NCBI GenBank assembly: GCA_963807065.1
Contig: CAWDZQ010000004.1
Coordinates: 1,178,001-1,242,000, forward strand
Reading direction: 5' to 3'
Length of the DNA stretch: 64,000 bases
From: CAWAND01 sp963807065
GTDB lineage: Bacteria; Chloroflexota; Anaerolineae; Anaerolineales; E44-bin32
Shown: one piece after another, positions 52,353-61,187 of the stretch
How the letters are laid out: the number at the start of each line of letters is the position of its first letter
Numbering within the stretch: the stretch's first letter is position 1
Translations under genes and position numbers: made by a program
Notes under the pieces: model-generated
The model's input: only the letters and a program-made list of their open reading frames with translations
What the model was told of the DNA's origin: nothing
Databases searched by the model: none

Positions 52353-52370
52353 TTGTGAAAACCTTCACAA
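52353..52370. promoter_or_regulatory. 18-bp palindrome, perfect Rex/CRP-type operator (copy 5, before sensory operon)
   Basis: TTGTGAAAACCTTCACAA, a perfect TTGTGAA-N4-TTCACAA site, followed on the plus strand by AAATCCGGCC. It lies 85 bases upstream of the REC-GGDEF start on the minus strand, in the 238-base gap after the GTPase gene. Confidence 0.62.
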
Positions 52371-52506
52371 ATCCGGCCGAGACGGTGCGCGATCACTCGA
52401 TCGGGCGATTCGGCTGAATTCATATTACGTGAAAGGCTGGGGGCGGGCAACTGCCTCGTGTGTACTGTCCGTCCCGGCATCGTCGTCATTTGCCCCCGCG
52501 GGTAGT

Positions 52507-53040
52507 CTAGCCCGCCTTCATCTCTTCCAGGATGCTGTACAGCAGCTCGAGCAGGACGGCTTTGACCGATTCCTTGTCTGAGGCGACGGTCGGTAGCAGC
52601 TTGATACTATCCTCGAGCTTGAGCGCGATCCGCAGGTCGTCGATGTCCCACGCGTCGTCCATGTCTTGCTTGTTGGCGGCGACCACATACGGCGTAGGCG
52701 CGTAGGCTCGGAAGGTGTGCAGGATGCCGCGCGCTTCCCGGAACGTCTCGGGGCGGGCGCTGTCGACGACGACGATGAATCCCAGCATGCCTTCTGACAG
52801 GATCTCCCACATGAAGTCGAAGCGCTTCTGGCCGGGGGTGCCGAAGAGGTACAGCACCAGGTCTTCGTCAACCGTGATGCGGCCAAAGTCCATCGCCACG
52901 GTGGTGGTTTCTTTGACTTTTTCGGCTTCGGCGCTGATCTTACGCTCGGTGGAGACGACGTCGATCTCGCTCACCGTGCGGATGAACTGTGTTTTGCCTG
53001 CGTTGAAGGGGCCCGTAACCACCATCTTGACGGTTTGCAT
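52507..53040 (-). CDS. MglA/Ras-like small GTPase
   Basis: A 177-residue small GTPase resembling bacterial MglA/Arf-type proteins. The P-loop is GPFNAGKTQF (residues about 10-19), the switch II motif is FGTPGQKRFDF and the guanine-specificity loop is AANKQDMDD; a threonine-rich switch I (VKETTTVAMDFG) is also present. MglA-type GTPases control polarity and signalling. It lies 12 bases after the PATAN-domain gene, a pairing seen in several deep-branching phyla. No Roadblock (MglB-like) partner is in the window. Confidence 0.9.
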   Translation of the reverse strand: MQTVKMVVTGPFNAGKTQFIRTVSEIDVVSTERKISAEAEKVKETTTVAMDFGRITVDEDLVLYLFGTPGQKRFDFMWEILSEGMLGFIVVVDSARPETFREARGILHTFRAYAPTPYVVAANKQDMDDAWDIDDLRIALKLEDSIKLLPTVASDKESVKAVLLELLYSILEEMKAG

Positions 53041-53052
53041 GCACTACCTCGC

Positions 53053-53868
53053 CTAGAGTGACCGGATTCGCGAGATCAGGCGATTGACCAACGTCGTCTG
53101 CTCGCGAGCGTCGATGGGCTTGATTTTCTGCGCTTGGGGCGGAAGGGGCATGCCATCGGGACGGATCAGGTCCACCAAACCGGCCTGGAGCAGGCCGTAG
53201 ACGATGCGCCGGATTTCTACGTCGCTCATCTTGTTGGCCTTGGCTATCTGGCGGATGGAATTCTTGGGGTTGATGTAAGAAACTACCTTCCATTCGTCGA
53301 CGTTGAGGTTGACATCGCGGATGTTGGCCCCCGGGCGATCAACGAAATTGAGCGCCATGTCGAGGTTGGGAATTTCTTCCTGCAATTGTTCCCACTCACG
53401 GACACGCCGGGCGCCCTCGATGATGACGTTCTCGAGATCGACGCGGATGATGATTCGGTCGTTTGGGGGAAGGACGTCGGCGTCGAAGCGGAAGAAACCT
53501 TCGATCCAAGTAAACAGCCGATAAACGATGTCCAGCACGTAACTGCGCAGGCTGGAGAGGATTTCCTGCTGGGTGAGGTACCCGGCGTTGATCAGCAGCA
53601 GCCCCAGTTCTTTGTCGCTCTTCCCGCTGGCATTGGCCTTGATGACCTGCGCCTGACGGCTGGAGAGTTTGCCCTCGCGCTTGAGGATCCCCACCAAGGT
53701 CCCATCTTCGTTCCCGATCTGCGCGTAGATCAATTTGCCGTCGCGGAACGAAACCCAGGCCGTTTCGGTCGGTCCCTCAACCGTCAAGGTTCCGGTCTTA
53801 TGGGCCAGGTTGATGAGGTTCAGGAGCTGTGTAACTGTGAAGTCGCGCAGGTTCCCCTTAAGCGCCAT
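53053..53868 (-). CDS. PATAN (DUF4388) domain protein
   Basis: A 271-residue protein with the DUF4388/PATAN start MALKGNLRDFTVTQLLNLI, TGTLTVEGPTETAWVSFRDGKLIYA and LLINAGYLTQQEILSSLRSYVLDIVYRLFTW in two halves, plus a C-terminal winged-helix-like region about 200-250 (NSIRQIAKANKMSDVEIRRIVYGLLQAGLVDL). PATAN domains occur in signalling proteins and may bind receivers or GTPases. It is immediately upstream of the small GTPase gene, which probably is its functional partner. ATG start has AAAAGG upstream. Confidence 0.87.
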   Translation of the reverse strand: MALKGNLRDFTVTQLLNLINLAHKTGTLTVEGPTETAWVSFRDGKLIYAQIGNEDGTLVGILKREGKLSSRQAQVIKANASGKSDKELGLLLINAGYLTQQEILSSLRSYVLDIVYRLFTWIEGFFRFDADVLPPNDRIIIRVDLENVIIEGARRVREWEQLQEEIPNLDMALNFVDRPGANIRDVNLNVDEWKVVSYINPKNSIRQIAKANKMSDVEIRRIVYGLLQAGLVDLIRPDGMPLPPQAQKIKPIDAREQTTLVNRLISRIRSL

Positions 53869-54034
53869 GGGGCCTTTTCTCGCCTAACGGACTGGTTGCG
53901 GGATTATAACCCGCCGTCAAGAGCGGATGCAATTGATCACCTTTACAGTCAGATTACAGTTTTGCCAGCCCGCCCAAGCCCGGTAGCGGGGACTGGATCA
54001 TGCTCCTTGATGCAAGTTGCACGCCGGGGGGCCC

Positions 54035-54631
54035 TTAGGGGCGCCAACCTCCTCCGAGCAGGAAGACATGTTGGACCGTGATGAAGGCCGAGGCGTCAAT
54101 TCCGAGGATGGTGGACTTGGCAGCAGGGATGGTCTTGCGTGGGACGGTGCACAGGACGACCCCGACCGTCCCCTCCAGCCCCTGCCCCGGCAGCTCCGTG
54201 ACTCCCCAGCCCTGCAGGCGCAAGGCATCCCCCACGGCCTGCCCCTTGGTGGCACTGATGATTCGCAAGACGCTATGGCCACGCGCCATCCGGTTCTCGA
54301 GGGTGATTCCTAGGACCTGGCCGGCGGCATATCCGGCGGCGTAAGCCACCAAGTTCGCAGGTTGGGTGAGGGACTGCAGGACGCCGGCGACGGCGCTGAT
54401 GAACAGGAACGATTGAAGGAAGCCGAGAATCCAAGCCAGGCGGCGCTCGCCCTGCACGGTGACCAGCGTCCGTATGGTCGAAATGGTCTGGTCCACGGCG
54501 CGCAAGCCGAAGATGACCCAAGGGACCGCGGCGGCTGGCAGGCCCAGCCAGCCCGTGGTCTGCGCTTCGCCCAGGTGGGGAAGGATGACGGCATGTAGAA
54601 GATTCAGTATGGGGCTCAGAATGGCTTGCAT
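54035..54631 (-). CDS. UPF0316-family membrane protein (DUF5698/DUF2179), paralogue 2
   Basis: A 198-residue integral membrane protein with three helices in DUF5698 (about 25-115, VPWVIFGLRAVDQTISTIRT and GYAAGQVLGITLENRMARG) and a C-terminal DUF2179 domain (VLRIISATKGQAVGDALR, FITVQHV). The ATG at 54631 is selected to match the length of the neighbour; a longer in-frame start would overlap that gene. The protein is paralogous to the next gene, with about 16 bases between them. Function unknown. Confidence 0.82.
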   Translation of the reverse strand: MQAILSPILNLLHAVILPHLGEAQTTGWLGLPAAAVPWVIFGLRAVDQTISTIRTLVTVQGERRLAWILGFLQSFLFISAVAGVLQSLTQPANLVAYAAGYAAGQVLGITLENRMARGHSVLRIISATKGQAVGDALRLQGWGVTELPGQGLEGTVGVVLCTVPRKTIPAAKSTILGIDASAFITVQHVFLLGGGWRP

Positions 54632-54647
54632 CGGTGGCGAGCCGGCC

Positions 54648-55175
54648 TCAGGCCCGCCAAAAGCCGCGGTGGAGAGGCCTGACTTCCTGGACGGTAATGA
54701 AAGCGTTGGGATCGATGTCCTTGACCTGCTGCTGGACCCTCCGGATATCGCGCCGCCTAACGCTGCAGTTGATGACCGCCACGGTGCCATCCCGGCCCCG
54801 CCCTGAGAGCTCCGTGGCGGCGTATCCGGCCTTCCGGATGGCTTCAGCGATGCCTGGACCGCGGCGGGAGCTTATGATTCTCAGGTGGCCATACCCGATG
54901 GCTAGCTTCTCCTCAATCAGCATCCCGACCACATTTCCGGTGGCGAAGCCGGCTGCGTAGCCAAACACATTCCACAGGTTGTTGAGATTGCTGAGTACGG
55001 TGGTGATGGCCACGACCCAGATCAAGGACTGGAAGAATCCCAGGATCCAGGCGAGAAGCCGCTGGCCGCGGATGACAAACAACACCCGCAGGGTGTCGAG
55101 CGACATGTCCGACACGCGCAGGAAAAAGATCAGCACCGGCATCACGTAGGCCGGAAGGAGGCTCAAATCAGGCAT
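54648..55175 (-). CDS. UPF0316-family membrane protein (DUF5698/DUF2179), paralogue 1
   Basis: A 175-residue protein with the same plan as its neighbour: PVLIFFLRVSDMSLDTLRVLF, GYAAGFATGNVVGMLIEEKL, then a DUF2179 part LRIISSRRGPGIAEAIRKAGY and NAFITVQEVRP. DUF2179 domains also occur in YitT proteins. No reaction is known. It ends 16 bases before the paralogue and starts nine bases after the glgP stop, so all three may be co-transcribed. Confidence 0.87.
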   Translation of the reverse strand: MPDLSLLPAYVMPVLIFFLRVSDMSLDTLRVLFVIRGQRLLAWILGFFQSLIWVVAITTVLSNLNNLWNVFGYAAGFATGNVVGMLIEEKLAIGYGHLRIISSRRGPGIAEAIRKAGYAATELSGRGRDGTVAVINCSVRRRDIRRVQQQVKDIDPNAFITVQEVRPLHRGFWRA

Positions 55176-55184
55176 TGCGGAAGT

Positions 55185-57356
55185 CTAGACTCTTTCACCT
55201 TCGATGACCTGCGCAAGGTAGATCTGCTGCGTGTACTCCTTCAGCATGCGCCGCATACTGAACTGGGGTGAAATAGTCCGGATCGATTCGCGAACCCGTC
55301 GAAGCCACTCCCCCGGCAGGCCGTCTGCTGAGCGCTCGACGTAATACAGCGGAATGATCTCATCTTCCAACACACGGTAGAGGTCATCGGCATCCGACAC
55401 GTCCTGGGCTTCCGGATCGTCGAACTCCTTGCCTTCGCCAATCGCCCATCCGTTGAGCCCGTTGTAGGCCTCGGGCCACCATCCGTCCAGAACTGAGAAG
55501 TTGAGGGCGCCGTTCATGGCCGCCTTTTGGCCGGAGGTACCCGAGGCTTCGTTCGGGCGGCGGGGTGTGTTCAGCCACACATCGACGCCCTGCAGCAGGT
55601 AGCGGGCGAGGTTCATATCATAGTCTTCCAGGAAGACCAACCGCCCGCCGTTCTCGGCGCGCTTGACCTCCTTGTATACGGCTTGGATCAAACGCTTGCC
55701 TGGTTCGTCGGCCGGATGGGCCTTTCCGGCAAAAATGATTTGCACCGGCCGATCGGCATGGTTGACGAGAGCCAACAAGCGCTCGGGATCGCTGAGCACC
55801 AGGTCGGCACGCTTGTAAGTAGCGAACCGACGAGCGAATCCGATCGTCAGAGCGTAGGGGTCGAGCAACACACCGCTGGCCACGACCTGCACCGGGTGGA
55901 TTCGCCCTTCCAGCCAATCTCGGCGCACCCGTTCACGCGCGTAAGCGACCAGCTTGCGCTTGAGATGGCGGCGGACCTCCCACAGCTCGCGGTCGGGGAT
56001 CTGCTCGATCTGGGCCCAGGTTTCGGGGAGGTCCACGCGCTCAGCCCACCCGTCTTCAAAGTACCGGTCGTACAGGCCCCGCATGCGGTGAGCCAGCCAG
56101 GTGCCGGTATGGACGCCATTGGTGATGTAACTGATGGGGACATCTTCCGCATCCCGGTCCGGCCACAGCCCGGACCACATCTCGCGTGCTACCTTGCCGT
56201 GCAGCTGGGAGACACCATTGGCGCGCCCGGTAACATTGAGGGCAAGGGTCGTCATCCCGAAGGTTTCGTCGCGGGCACTATCTCGAAAACCGAGTGTGAA
56301 GAAGGCTTTGCGATCCAGCCCGAGTTCGTCGGCCAGGTCGGAGAAGTACTTGTCGATCAGCTCGTGGGGGAAACGGTCATGGCCCGCCGGAACCGGGGTG
56401 TGGGTGGTGAAAGCGGTCTGGCGGCGGACCGCCGCTTCGGCCTCGTCGAATGTGATGCCTGCGGACACGCGCTCGCGAATCAGTTCCAGCAGGAGGAAGG
56501 CGGAATGGCCCTCGTTCATATGCCATGTGCTGGGATTGTAGCCGAGCGAGCGTAACGCGCGCACACCGCCGATGCCCAGGATGATCTCCTGCGCCAGGCG
56601 CATTTCGAGGTCGCTGGTGTACAGGCGCGCAGTCAGCCGGCGGTCATCGGGCCGGTTCTTCTCCACGTTGCTGTCGAGCATGTACAGGGAGACACGTCCG
56701 ACCTGAATCCGCCACAGGCGAGCGTGGACGATTCGATCGGCCAGCTCAATGCTGACCAGGAGCGGGTCGTTGTCCTGATCGACGACGGGGATCACGGGCA
56801 GCTCGGGAAATGAAAGTTTGGTGTAGGTCGCTTCTTGCCAGCCGTCCTCCGAGATGCGCTGCATGAAGTACCCCTCGGTGTAAAGGAACCCCACCGCCAC
56901 CAACGGAAGGCCGAGATCGCTGGCCCCCTTGAGATGGTCGCCCGATAGAATCCCCAGGCCGCCGGCATAGATGGGCAGGGATTCGTGGAGGCCGAACTCC
57001 GTTGAGAAATAGGCGATCGGTCGATTAACTTGGTCTGAGTGGTGCCGGCTAAACCAGGTTTCCTCGCCGCCAGCCATGTATTCATCGAAGGACTGCATGA
57101 CCTGATCGTAGAGGTCCAGATAATAGCGGTCCTTGGTGGCAACCTCGTAGCGTTCGCGTTTGACTTGGCGCAGAAACTGAACGGGATTATGGCCGGCGGC
57201 CTCCCATCTCTGAGGGTCGATCGTCTTAAAGATCTTGCCCGCCGCCGGATGCCATGTCCACCACAGGTTGTAGGCAAGGTCGGACAGGCGCCGAAGGCGA
57301 TACGGAAGGTCAAAATGATTCGGCGGCTCTTTATGCAAGATGTTTTGAGAAATCAT
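55185..57356 (-). CDS. glgP: alpha-glucan (glycogen) phosphorylase
   Basis: Phosphorolytic removal of glucose-1-phosphate from alpha-1,4-glucan chains, the breakdown partner of the GlgE pathway. The 723 residues belong to the short bacterial/archaeal phosphorylase type (TIGR02094-like), with IAYFSTEFGLHESLPIYAGGLG near the N-terminus, TFTTHTPVPAGHDRF-like substrate region (TAFTTHTPVPAGHD), ISYITNGVHTGTWLA and the PLP-binding segment NEASGTSGQKAAMNGALN with its Lys. The ATG at 57356 is two codons after an in-frame TTG. It is minus-strand, far from the synthesis genes. Confidence 0.95.
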   Translation of the reverse strand: MISQNILHKEPPNHFDLPYRLRRLSDLAYNLWWTWHPAAGKIFKTIDPQRWEAAGHNPVQFLRQVKRERYEVATKDRYYLDLYDQVMQSFDEYMAGGEETWFSRHHSDQVNRPIAYFSTEFGLHESLPIYAGGLGILSGDHLKGASDLGLPLVAVGFLYTEGYFMQRISEDGWQEATYTKLSFPELPVIPVVDQDNDPLLVSIELADRIVHARLWRIQVGRVSLYMLDSNVEKNRPDDRRLTARLYTSDLEMRLAQEIILGIGGVRALRSLGYNPSTWHMNEGHSAFLLLELIRERVSAGITFDEAEAAVRRQTAFTTHTPVPAGHDRFPHELIDKYFSDLADELGLDRKAFFTLGFRDSARDETFGMTTLALNVTGRANGVSQLHGKVAREMWSGLWPDRDAEDVPISYITNGVHTGTWLAHRMRGLYDRYFEDGWAERVDLPETWAQIEQIPDRELWEVRRHLKRKLVAYARERVRRDWLEGRIHPVQVVASGVLLDPYALTIGFARRFATYKRADLVLSDPERLLALVNHADRPVQIIFAGKAHPADEPGKRLIQAVYKEVKRAENGGRLVFLEDYDMNLARYLLQGVDVWLNTPRRPNEASGTSGQKAAMNGALNFSVLDGWWPEAYNGLNGWAIGEGKEFDDPEAQDVSDADDLYRVLEDEIIPLYYVERSADGLPGEWLRRVRESIRTISPQFSMRRMLKEYTQQIYLAQVIEGERV

Positions 57357-57544
57357 AGGCAATCGAGTTTGCTCGGGGATCCGTGTGTGTGGGTCGGGGG
57401 TCGTTGGCTATCTTACCACGCTCGGCGGCCAGCACAACCGGGCAGGCGGGAGGCCTGGACAGGGATGGCCAGCTAGGTCCTGCTAGTCTGAAGGGAGCCC
57501 ATGAGGTGAGCTTCTCTTCCTGGGGAGTTCCCGGGAGAGCCGGG

Positions 57545-58432
57545 TTAAGGGGCGACGCCGGCGAACAGATCGCGCTCCTTTGTTCCCACGGTGGCCGGTG
57601 GATAGGCCCGCATGTAGGTTTCGGTTCGGTCGAACAGGCCGAGGATGACGCCGATCAGGCCGTTGCGGCCATCCGTGGGGCCTTGCTGGCTGTGGTGACA
57701 CGCCGAGGCCCGTGACTTGACCGACTTCACCTTGCGGATGTCGATCCGGGTGTGGACAGGAAAGTCATCTTGGGCCAATGCCGTCAGGTCAATGTCGTCG
57801 TTGACACCGAAGTGATGAGGGTCCCTTCCCAACAAGGGGAGCAGCCGAACGGCCAGGCGCATGATGCTGCGTGGGAAGGTGTGATAGTAAAGCTTCTGGG
57901 GTTGGAAGGGTGCCCCGAGGTCGGGATACCGAAGCGGGTCGGCGGCAGCGTGGAAGGCCTCGAGCGTGGCCCTGTGGACCATAATGTGGTCGGGATGGTG
58001 ATAGCCCCCCACCGGATCGAAAGTGATGACGACCTGCGGGCGGATGCGGCGGATGTGGCCGGTGAGCTTGGCGACGACCTCGTCCAGGGGTGCGGCCGCC
58101 AGCGCGTTCGGGTGCTGGTTATCTTCGGAGCCGGCCATGCCAGAGTCACGATACCCCAGATAATCCAACTGCTTGATGCCGAGGATCTTGACGGCGCATG
58201 CCAGTTCCGCCTGGCGCAGCTGGCTGATATCGGCGTACCCGGCGAGGTCTTCCGGCTGGACCGTGCCAACCTCCCCTTGGGTGGCACAGATGAGGTGGAC
58301 ATCCACGCCGCGAGCGGCGTACAGGGCCAGCGTGCCGCCTGGACCAAAGCTCTCGTCGTCAGGATGGGCCAGCACGGCCAGCAGTCGATTCGGGGACACA
58401 GGTGATCTTTCCACCGCGACATGCACCTCCAT
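57545..58432 (-). CDS. PIG-L family N-acetylglucosamine deacetylase-like enzyme (Mca/MshB type)
   Basis: A zinc-dependent deacetylase/amidase of 295 residues. The metal motif AHPDDESFGPGG is at about residues 22-33, a second ligand group is YHHPDHIMVHR, and the catalytic-region His is near DFPVHTRID. Between them the sequence QAELACAVKILGIKQLDYLGYRDSGM and VVAKLTGHIRRIRPQVVITFDP resembles mycothiol S-conjugate amidase (Mca) and MshB. Substrates in this family vary (GlcNAc-inositol, thiol conjugates, antibiotics). Considered with the MshC-like ligase at 9757, a mycothiol-like thiol is conceivable. The exact start is not certain (ATG at 58432). Confidence 0.87.
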   Translation of the reverse strand: MEVHVAVERSPVSPNRLLAVLAHPDDESFGPGGTLALYAARGVDVHLICATQGEVGTVQPEDLAGYADISQLRQAELACAVKILGIKQLDYLGYRDSGMAGSEDNQHPNALAAAPLDEVVAKLTGHIRRIRPQVVITFDPVGGYHHPDHIMVHRATLEAFHAAADPLRYPDLGAPFQPQKLYYHTFPRSIMRLAVRLLPLLGRDPHHFGVNDDIDLTALAQDDFPVHTRIDIRKVKSVKSRASACHHSQQGPTDGRNGLIGVILGLFDRTETYMRAYPPATVGTKERDLFAGVAP

Positions 58433-58508
58433 TGAACGTTACCCTCAAAGCTAACTGTATCGTACCGGCACGCGAGGATTGGATCGGGCGCCGGCGGGTG
58501 GACCGGGC

Positions 58509-59673
58509 TCAGGGGTCCGTCGGGGCGCGATTGAGTTCCTCTTCGGTTCGGGTGTGGCCTTTGCCGTTGTCTTTGGCCAGGTACTGAGCATCATCGGCCC
58601 GACTTCAGGATAGCCTCGCCGTCGTCGTCTTCGCGCATCTGGCTGACGCCAGCACAGAAGTTGAGTTCGCTGATGGTGGGTTCCATCCCGCCGCTGAAGG
58701 CAGTCAGGGCGCGCCGGAGTTTGTCAGTGGCGTTAGAGGCACCGGGCAGCGTCGTCTCGGGCATCAAAATGGCGAACTCGTCCCCCCCAATGCGGGCCAT
58801 CAGGTCAGTCGAGCGCAAAACCGACCGCATGGCAGTGGCGGCACCTTTGAGCACATCATCACCAAAAAGGTGTCCGTGCTGGTCATTGACGGCCTTGAAG
58901 CCGTCCAGGTCGATGTAGACCAGACTGAGGGGACGACCGTAGCGGCGGGCGCGGTCAACCTCGCGGTCAAGTTGATCTAGTAGAAATCTTCGATTTGCCA
59001 GCCCTGTCAGGGGATCCGTATTGGCCAGGGTGGCTAATCGTTCTGTCTGGTCGTGAAGCCGAATGATGGTCCGTTCCACCTGTCTGTAATATGAGTGCAA
59101 GATCGCGGCGGTTGAGAACGCGGCGACGGCCAGGGTGACCAGGAAGAAAAATCCGCCGGAGATGTCGAAGAAGGCCATCTGGTTGCCGCTCAGCAAGCGG
59201 GCGTACCACCAACCGGCCCCGCCCGTCACGAGAGACAACCCGGCGAACAGAAAGGCTGCTTCGCCGCCGATGGTGGCGCCGGCGATGAGCGTGGCGAGCA
59301 CCAGCAAGGGGCTGTAGAGGTAGATGCCTTGGGGGAACATCAGCGTGGTGGCGGCGGCCGTCAGGTAAACTGCGCCCGCCAGAACATAGCCGACAGCCAA
59401 GACCCAGCCCCGGCGGAGCAGCAGGGCGGCGGCCACTCCCGAGGGTGCCAGCAGCCCGATGATGATCATGTCCAGTTTCAGGTCGTAGTTGGCCAGCGCC
59501 GGTGATGCCAAATGGAGCGGAATGCTCGTCAGCAGCCAGGCGATCAGCAGCACACCGTAGCCGACCAGAACGCGGGTCGTCAGCCGGGCGCGGTACGCCC
59601 TCTGTTCGAATTCTAGCCGAGGGGCCAAAGCCGATCGAAGGCGCTGGAGCATGATCTGAACGCGGTCCCCCAC
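58509..59673 (-). CDS. membrane-anchored GGDEF diguanylate cyclase, C-terminus frameshifted
   Basis: A membrane protein with about six hydrophobic segments in residues 30-195 and a GGDEF domain (TDPLTGLANRRFLLDQL, IDLDGFKAVNDQHGHLFGDD, RIGGDEFAILMP). As assembled, the frame stops at 58591 right after EAILKSGR, within the last conserved helix. The next frame continues ADDAQYLAKDNGKGHTRTEE to 58509; one surplus G in the CCC run at 58598-58600 (plus strand) explains it. Corrected, the final segment would match the usual ADxAxYxAKxxGK end. GTG start abuts the fabI stop without gap. Indel error and recent pseudogenisation cannot be told apart. Confidence 0.86.
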
Positions 59674-60471
59674 TCACCCTTGGCTGGGCTGATCCTCGAG
59701 GTTGGGAACACCCATGATATTGTAGCCCGCGTCGACGAACAACACTTCCCCGGTGACGGCGCTGGAGAGGTCGGAGGCCAGCCACACCGCCGCCCCGCCC
59801 ACATCCTCGATGCCGATGTTCCGGCGCAGCGGTGCGAGATCGGCAAAGTGCCTGTACATGCGCTTAAACCCGCTCACCCCGGCGGCCGACAACGTCCGGA
59901 CTGGGCCGGCCGAGATGGCGTTGACGCGGATGTTGAGCGGACCCAGGTCGGCCGCCAGATAGCGAGTGGTCGCCTCCAGCGCCGCTTTGGCCACGCCCAT
60001 CACGTTGTAATTGGGGGAGACCTTTTCCGAGCCGTAATAGGTCATGGTCATCATTGACCCCCCGTCGTTCATCAGCAGCGCAGCTTCACGGGCTAGGGCG
60101 CAGAAGGAGAACACGCTGATGTCCATGGCCGTGTGAAAGCCGGAGCGGCTGGTGTCGACGAAGCGGCCCATTAAGTCGTCGCGTTCGGCAAATGCCACGG
60201 CGTGAACCAGAACGTCGATCTTACCCAGAGCTTTCTTTGCTTTCTCGAACACGTCCTTGATCTCGTCGTCCTGGCTTACGTCGCACTTTTCAATGAAGTC
60301 CGAGCCGATCGATTCGGCCAGGGGACGGACACGGCGCTCGAGAGAATCGACGGCATAGGAGAAGGCCAGTCGGGCTCCCTGGTCGTGCATAGCCTTTGAG
60401 ATTCCCCAGGCGATGGAATGGTCGTTGGCCACGCCGAATACCAGCGCGGTCTTGCCTTCGAGAAGTGTCAT
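59674..60471 (-). CDS. fabI: enoyl-[acyl-carrier-protein] reductase (NADH)
   Basis: Last step of the fatty acid elongation cycle. The 265 residues show the FabI-type cofactor start GKTALVFGVANDHSIAWGI, HAVAFAERDDLMGRFVDTSR (substrate loop), and the catalytic Tyr-x6-Lys (YYGSEKVSPNYNVMGVAKAALE in outline), followed by NAISAGPVRTLSA. The spacing differs from ordinary SDR enzymes and fits FabI. It overlaps the DNA glycosylase gene by ATGA and abuts the GGDEF gene, giving an operon of unrelated functions. Confidence 0.95.
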   Translation of the reverse strand: MTLLEGKTALVFGVANDHSIAWGISKAMHDQGARLAFSYAVDSLERRVRPLAESIGSDFIEKCDVSQDDEIKDVFEKAKKALGKIDVLVHAVAFAERDDLMGRFVDTSRSGFHTAMDISVFSFCALAREAALLMNDGGSMMTMTYYGSEKVSPNYNVMGVAKAALEATTRYLAADLGPLNIRVNAISAGPVRTLSAAGVSGFKRMYRHFADLAPLRRNIGIEDVGGAAVWLASDLSSAVTGEVLFVDAGYNIMGVPNLEDQPSQG

Positions 60472-61124
60472 GCTCCGCTCTCTTTCTCCACTAGGTCGGT
60501 CAGGACATCCGGGCTGACCCTAAAGCGCCAGGGCCGGCTGAGCCAGGGCTCAGGCACCTTGTTTAACCCCACGCGGGGCCCGATCGTCACGACTCGGTCT
60601 GGAAGCTGGACCCCGGGCAACAGGTACAGCTCGGCGTTGGAACCGCACAGATCCTGGCCGTCGATAGTCCTGTCAATCGCCAAAGCTTGGCAAAGCTTGG
60701 CTGGCCCATCTGTGAGCTGGCGGTCGGGGCGCTTCCGCCGGCGTCGGATCGTTTCCAGCCCCTCGTCGGGAAGCAGGCCGCGCACGAGTACCGCCCCCGC
60801 CTGTCCCTCCGCCTCTGTCACTAGGTTGAGCATCCAGTGCATGCCGTAAGTGAAAAAGACGTAGGCGTGCCCAGCTTGACCCCACATGGCGGCGTTGCGG
60901 TCCGTCCGGCCATGGCGGGCATGACTGGCCAGATCCTCCGGCCCGACATAGGCCTCGGCTTCAGTGATCCATCCTGAGATTCGCGAGCCACCCGGTTCTG
61001 ATCGGACCAGTTTGGCGCCCAGGACGTCGCGGGCGACGTCCACGGCTGGTCGGGCGTAGAACGCCCGCTTCAGCCGCGGTCGGCCAACCCGACCTGCTTG
61101 AAGTATGGGGGTACGGCTGGGCAA
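60468..61124 (-). CDS. 3-methyladenine DNA glycosylase (AAG/MPG family)
   Basis: Removes alkylated purines from DNA. The 218 residues include RAFYARPAVDVARDVLGAKL, the catalytic acid segment ITEAEAYVGPEDLASHARHG with Glu, RNAAMWGQAGHAYVFFTYGMHW, LDTGPAKLCQAL-like LTDGPAKLCQALAID and GPRVGL near the end, all typical of the MPG fold. TTG start at 61124 is the listed frame start; a downstream start near KRAFYARP cannot be excluded. Its stop overlaps fabI by four bases. Confidence 0.93.
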   Translation of the reverse strand: MPSRTPILQAGRVGRPRLKRAFYARPAVDVARDVLGAKLVRSEPGGSRISGWITEAEAYVGPEDLASHARHGRTDRNAAMWGQAGHAYVFFTYGMHWMLNLVTEAEGQAGAVLVRGLLPDEGLETIRRRRKRPDRQLTDGPAKLCQALAIDRTIDGQDLCGSNAELYLLPGVQLPDRVVTIGPRVGLNKVPEPWLSRPWRFRVSPDVLTDLVEKESGA

Positions 61125-61187
61125 GATGTGCTTGGCCCTCGCTGAGTTGGTTTCAAGTTTCGATTATCCGGTAGTGCAAGATGGGGT

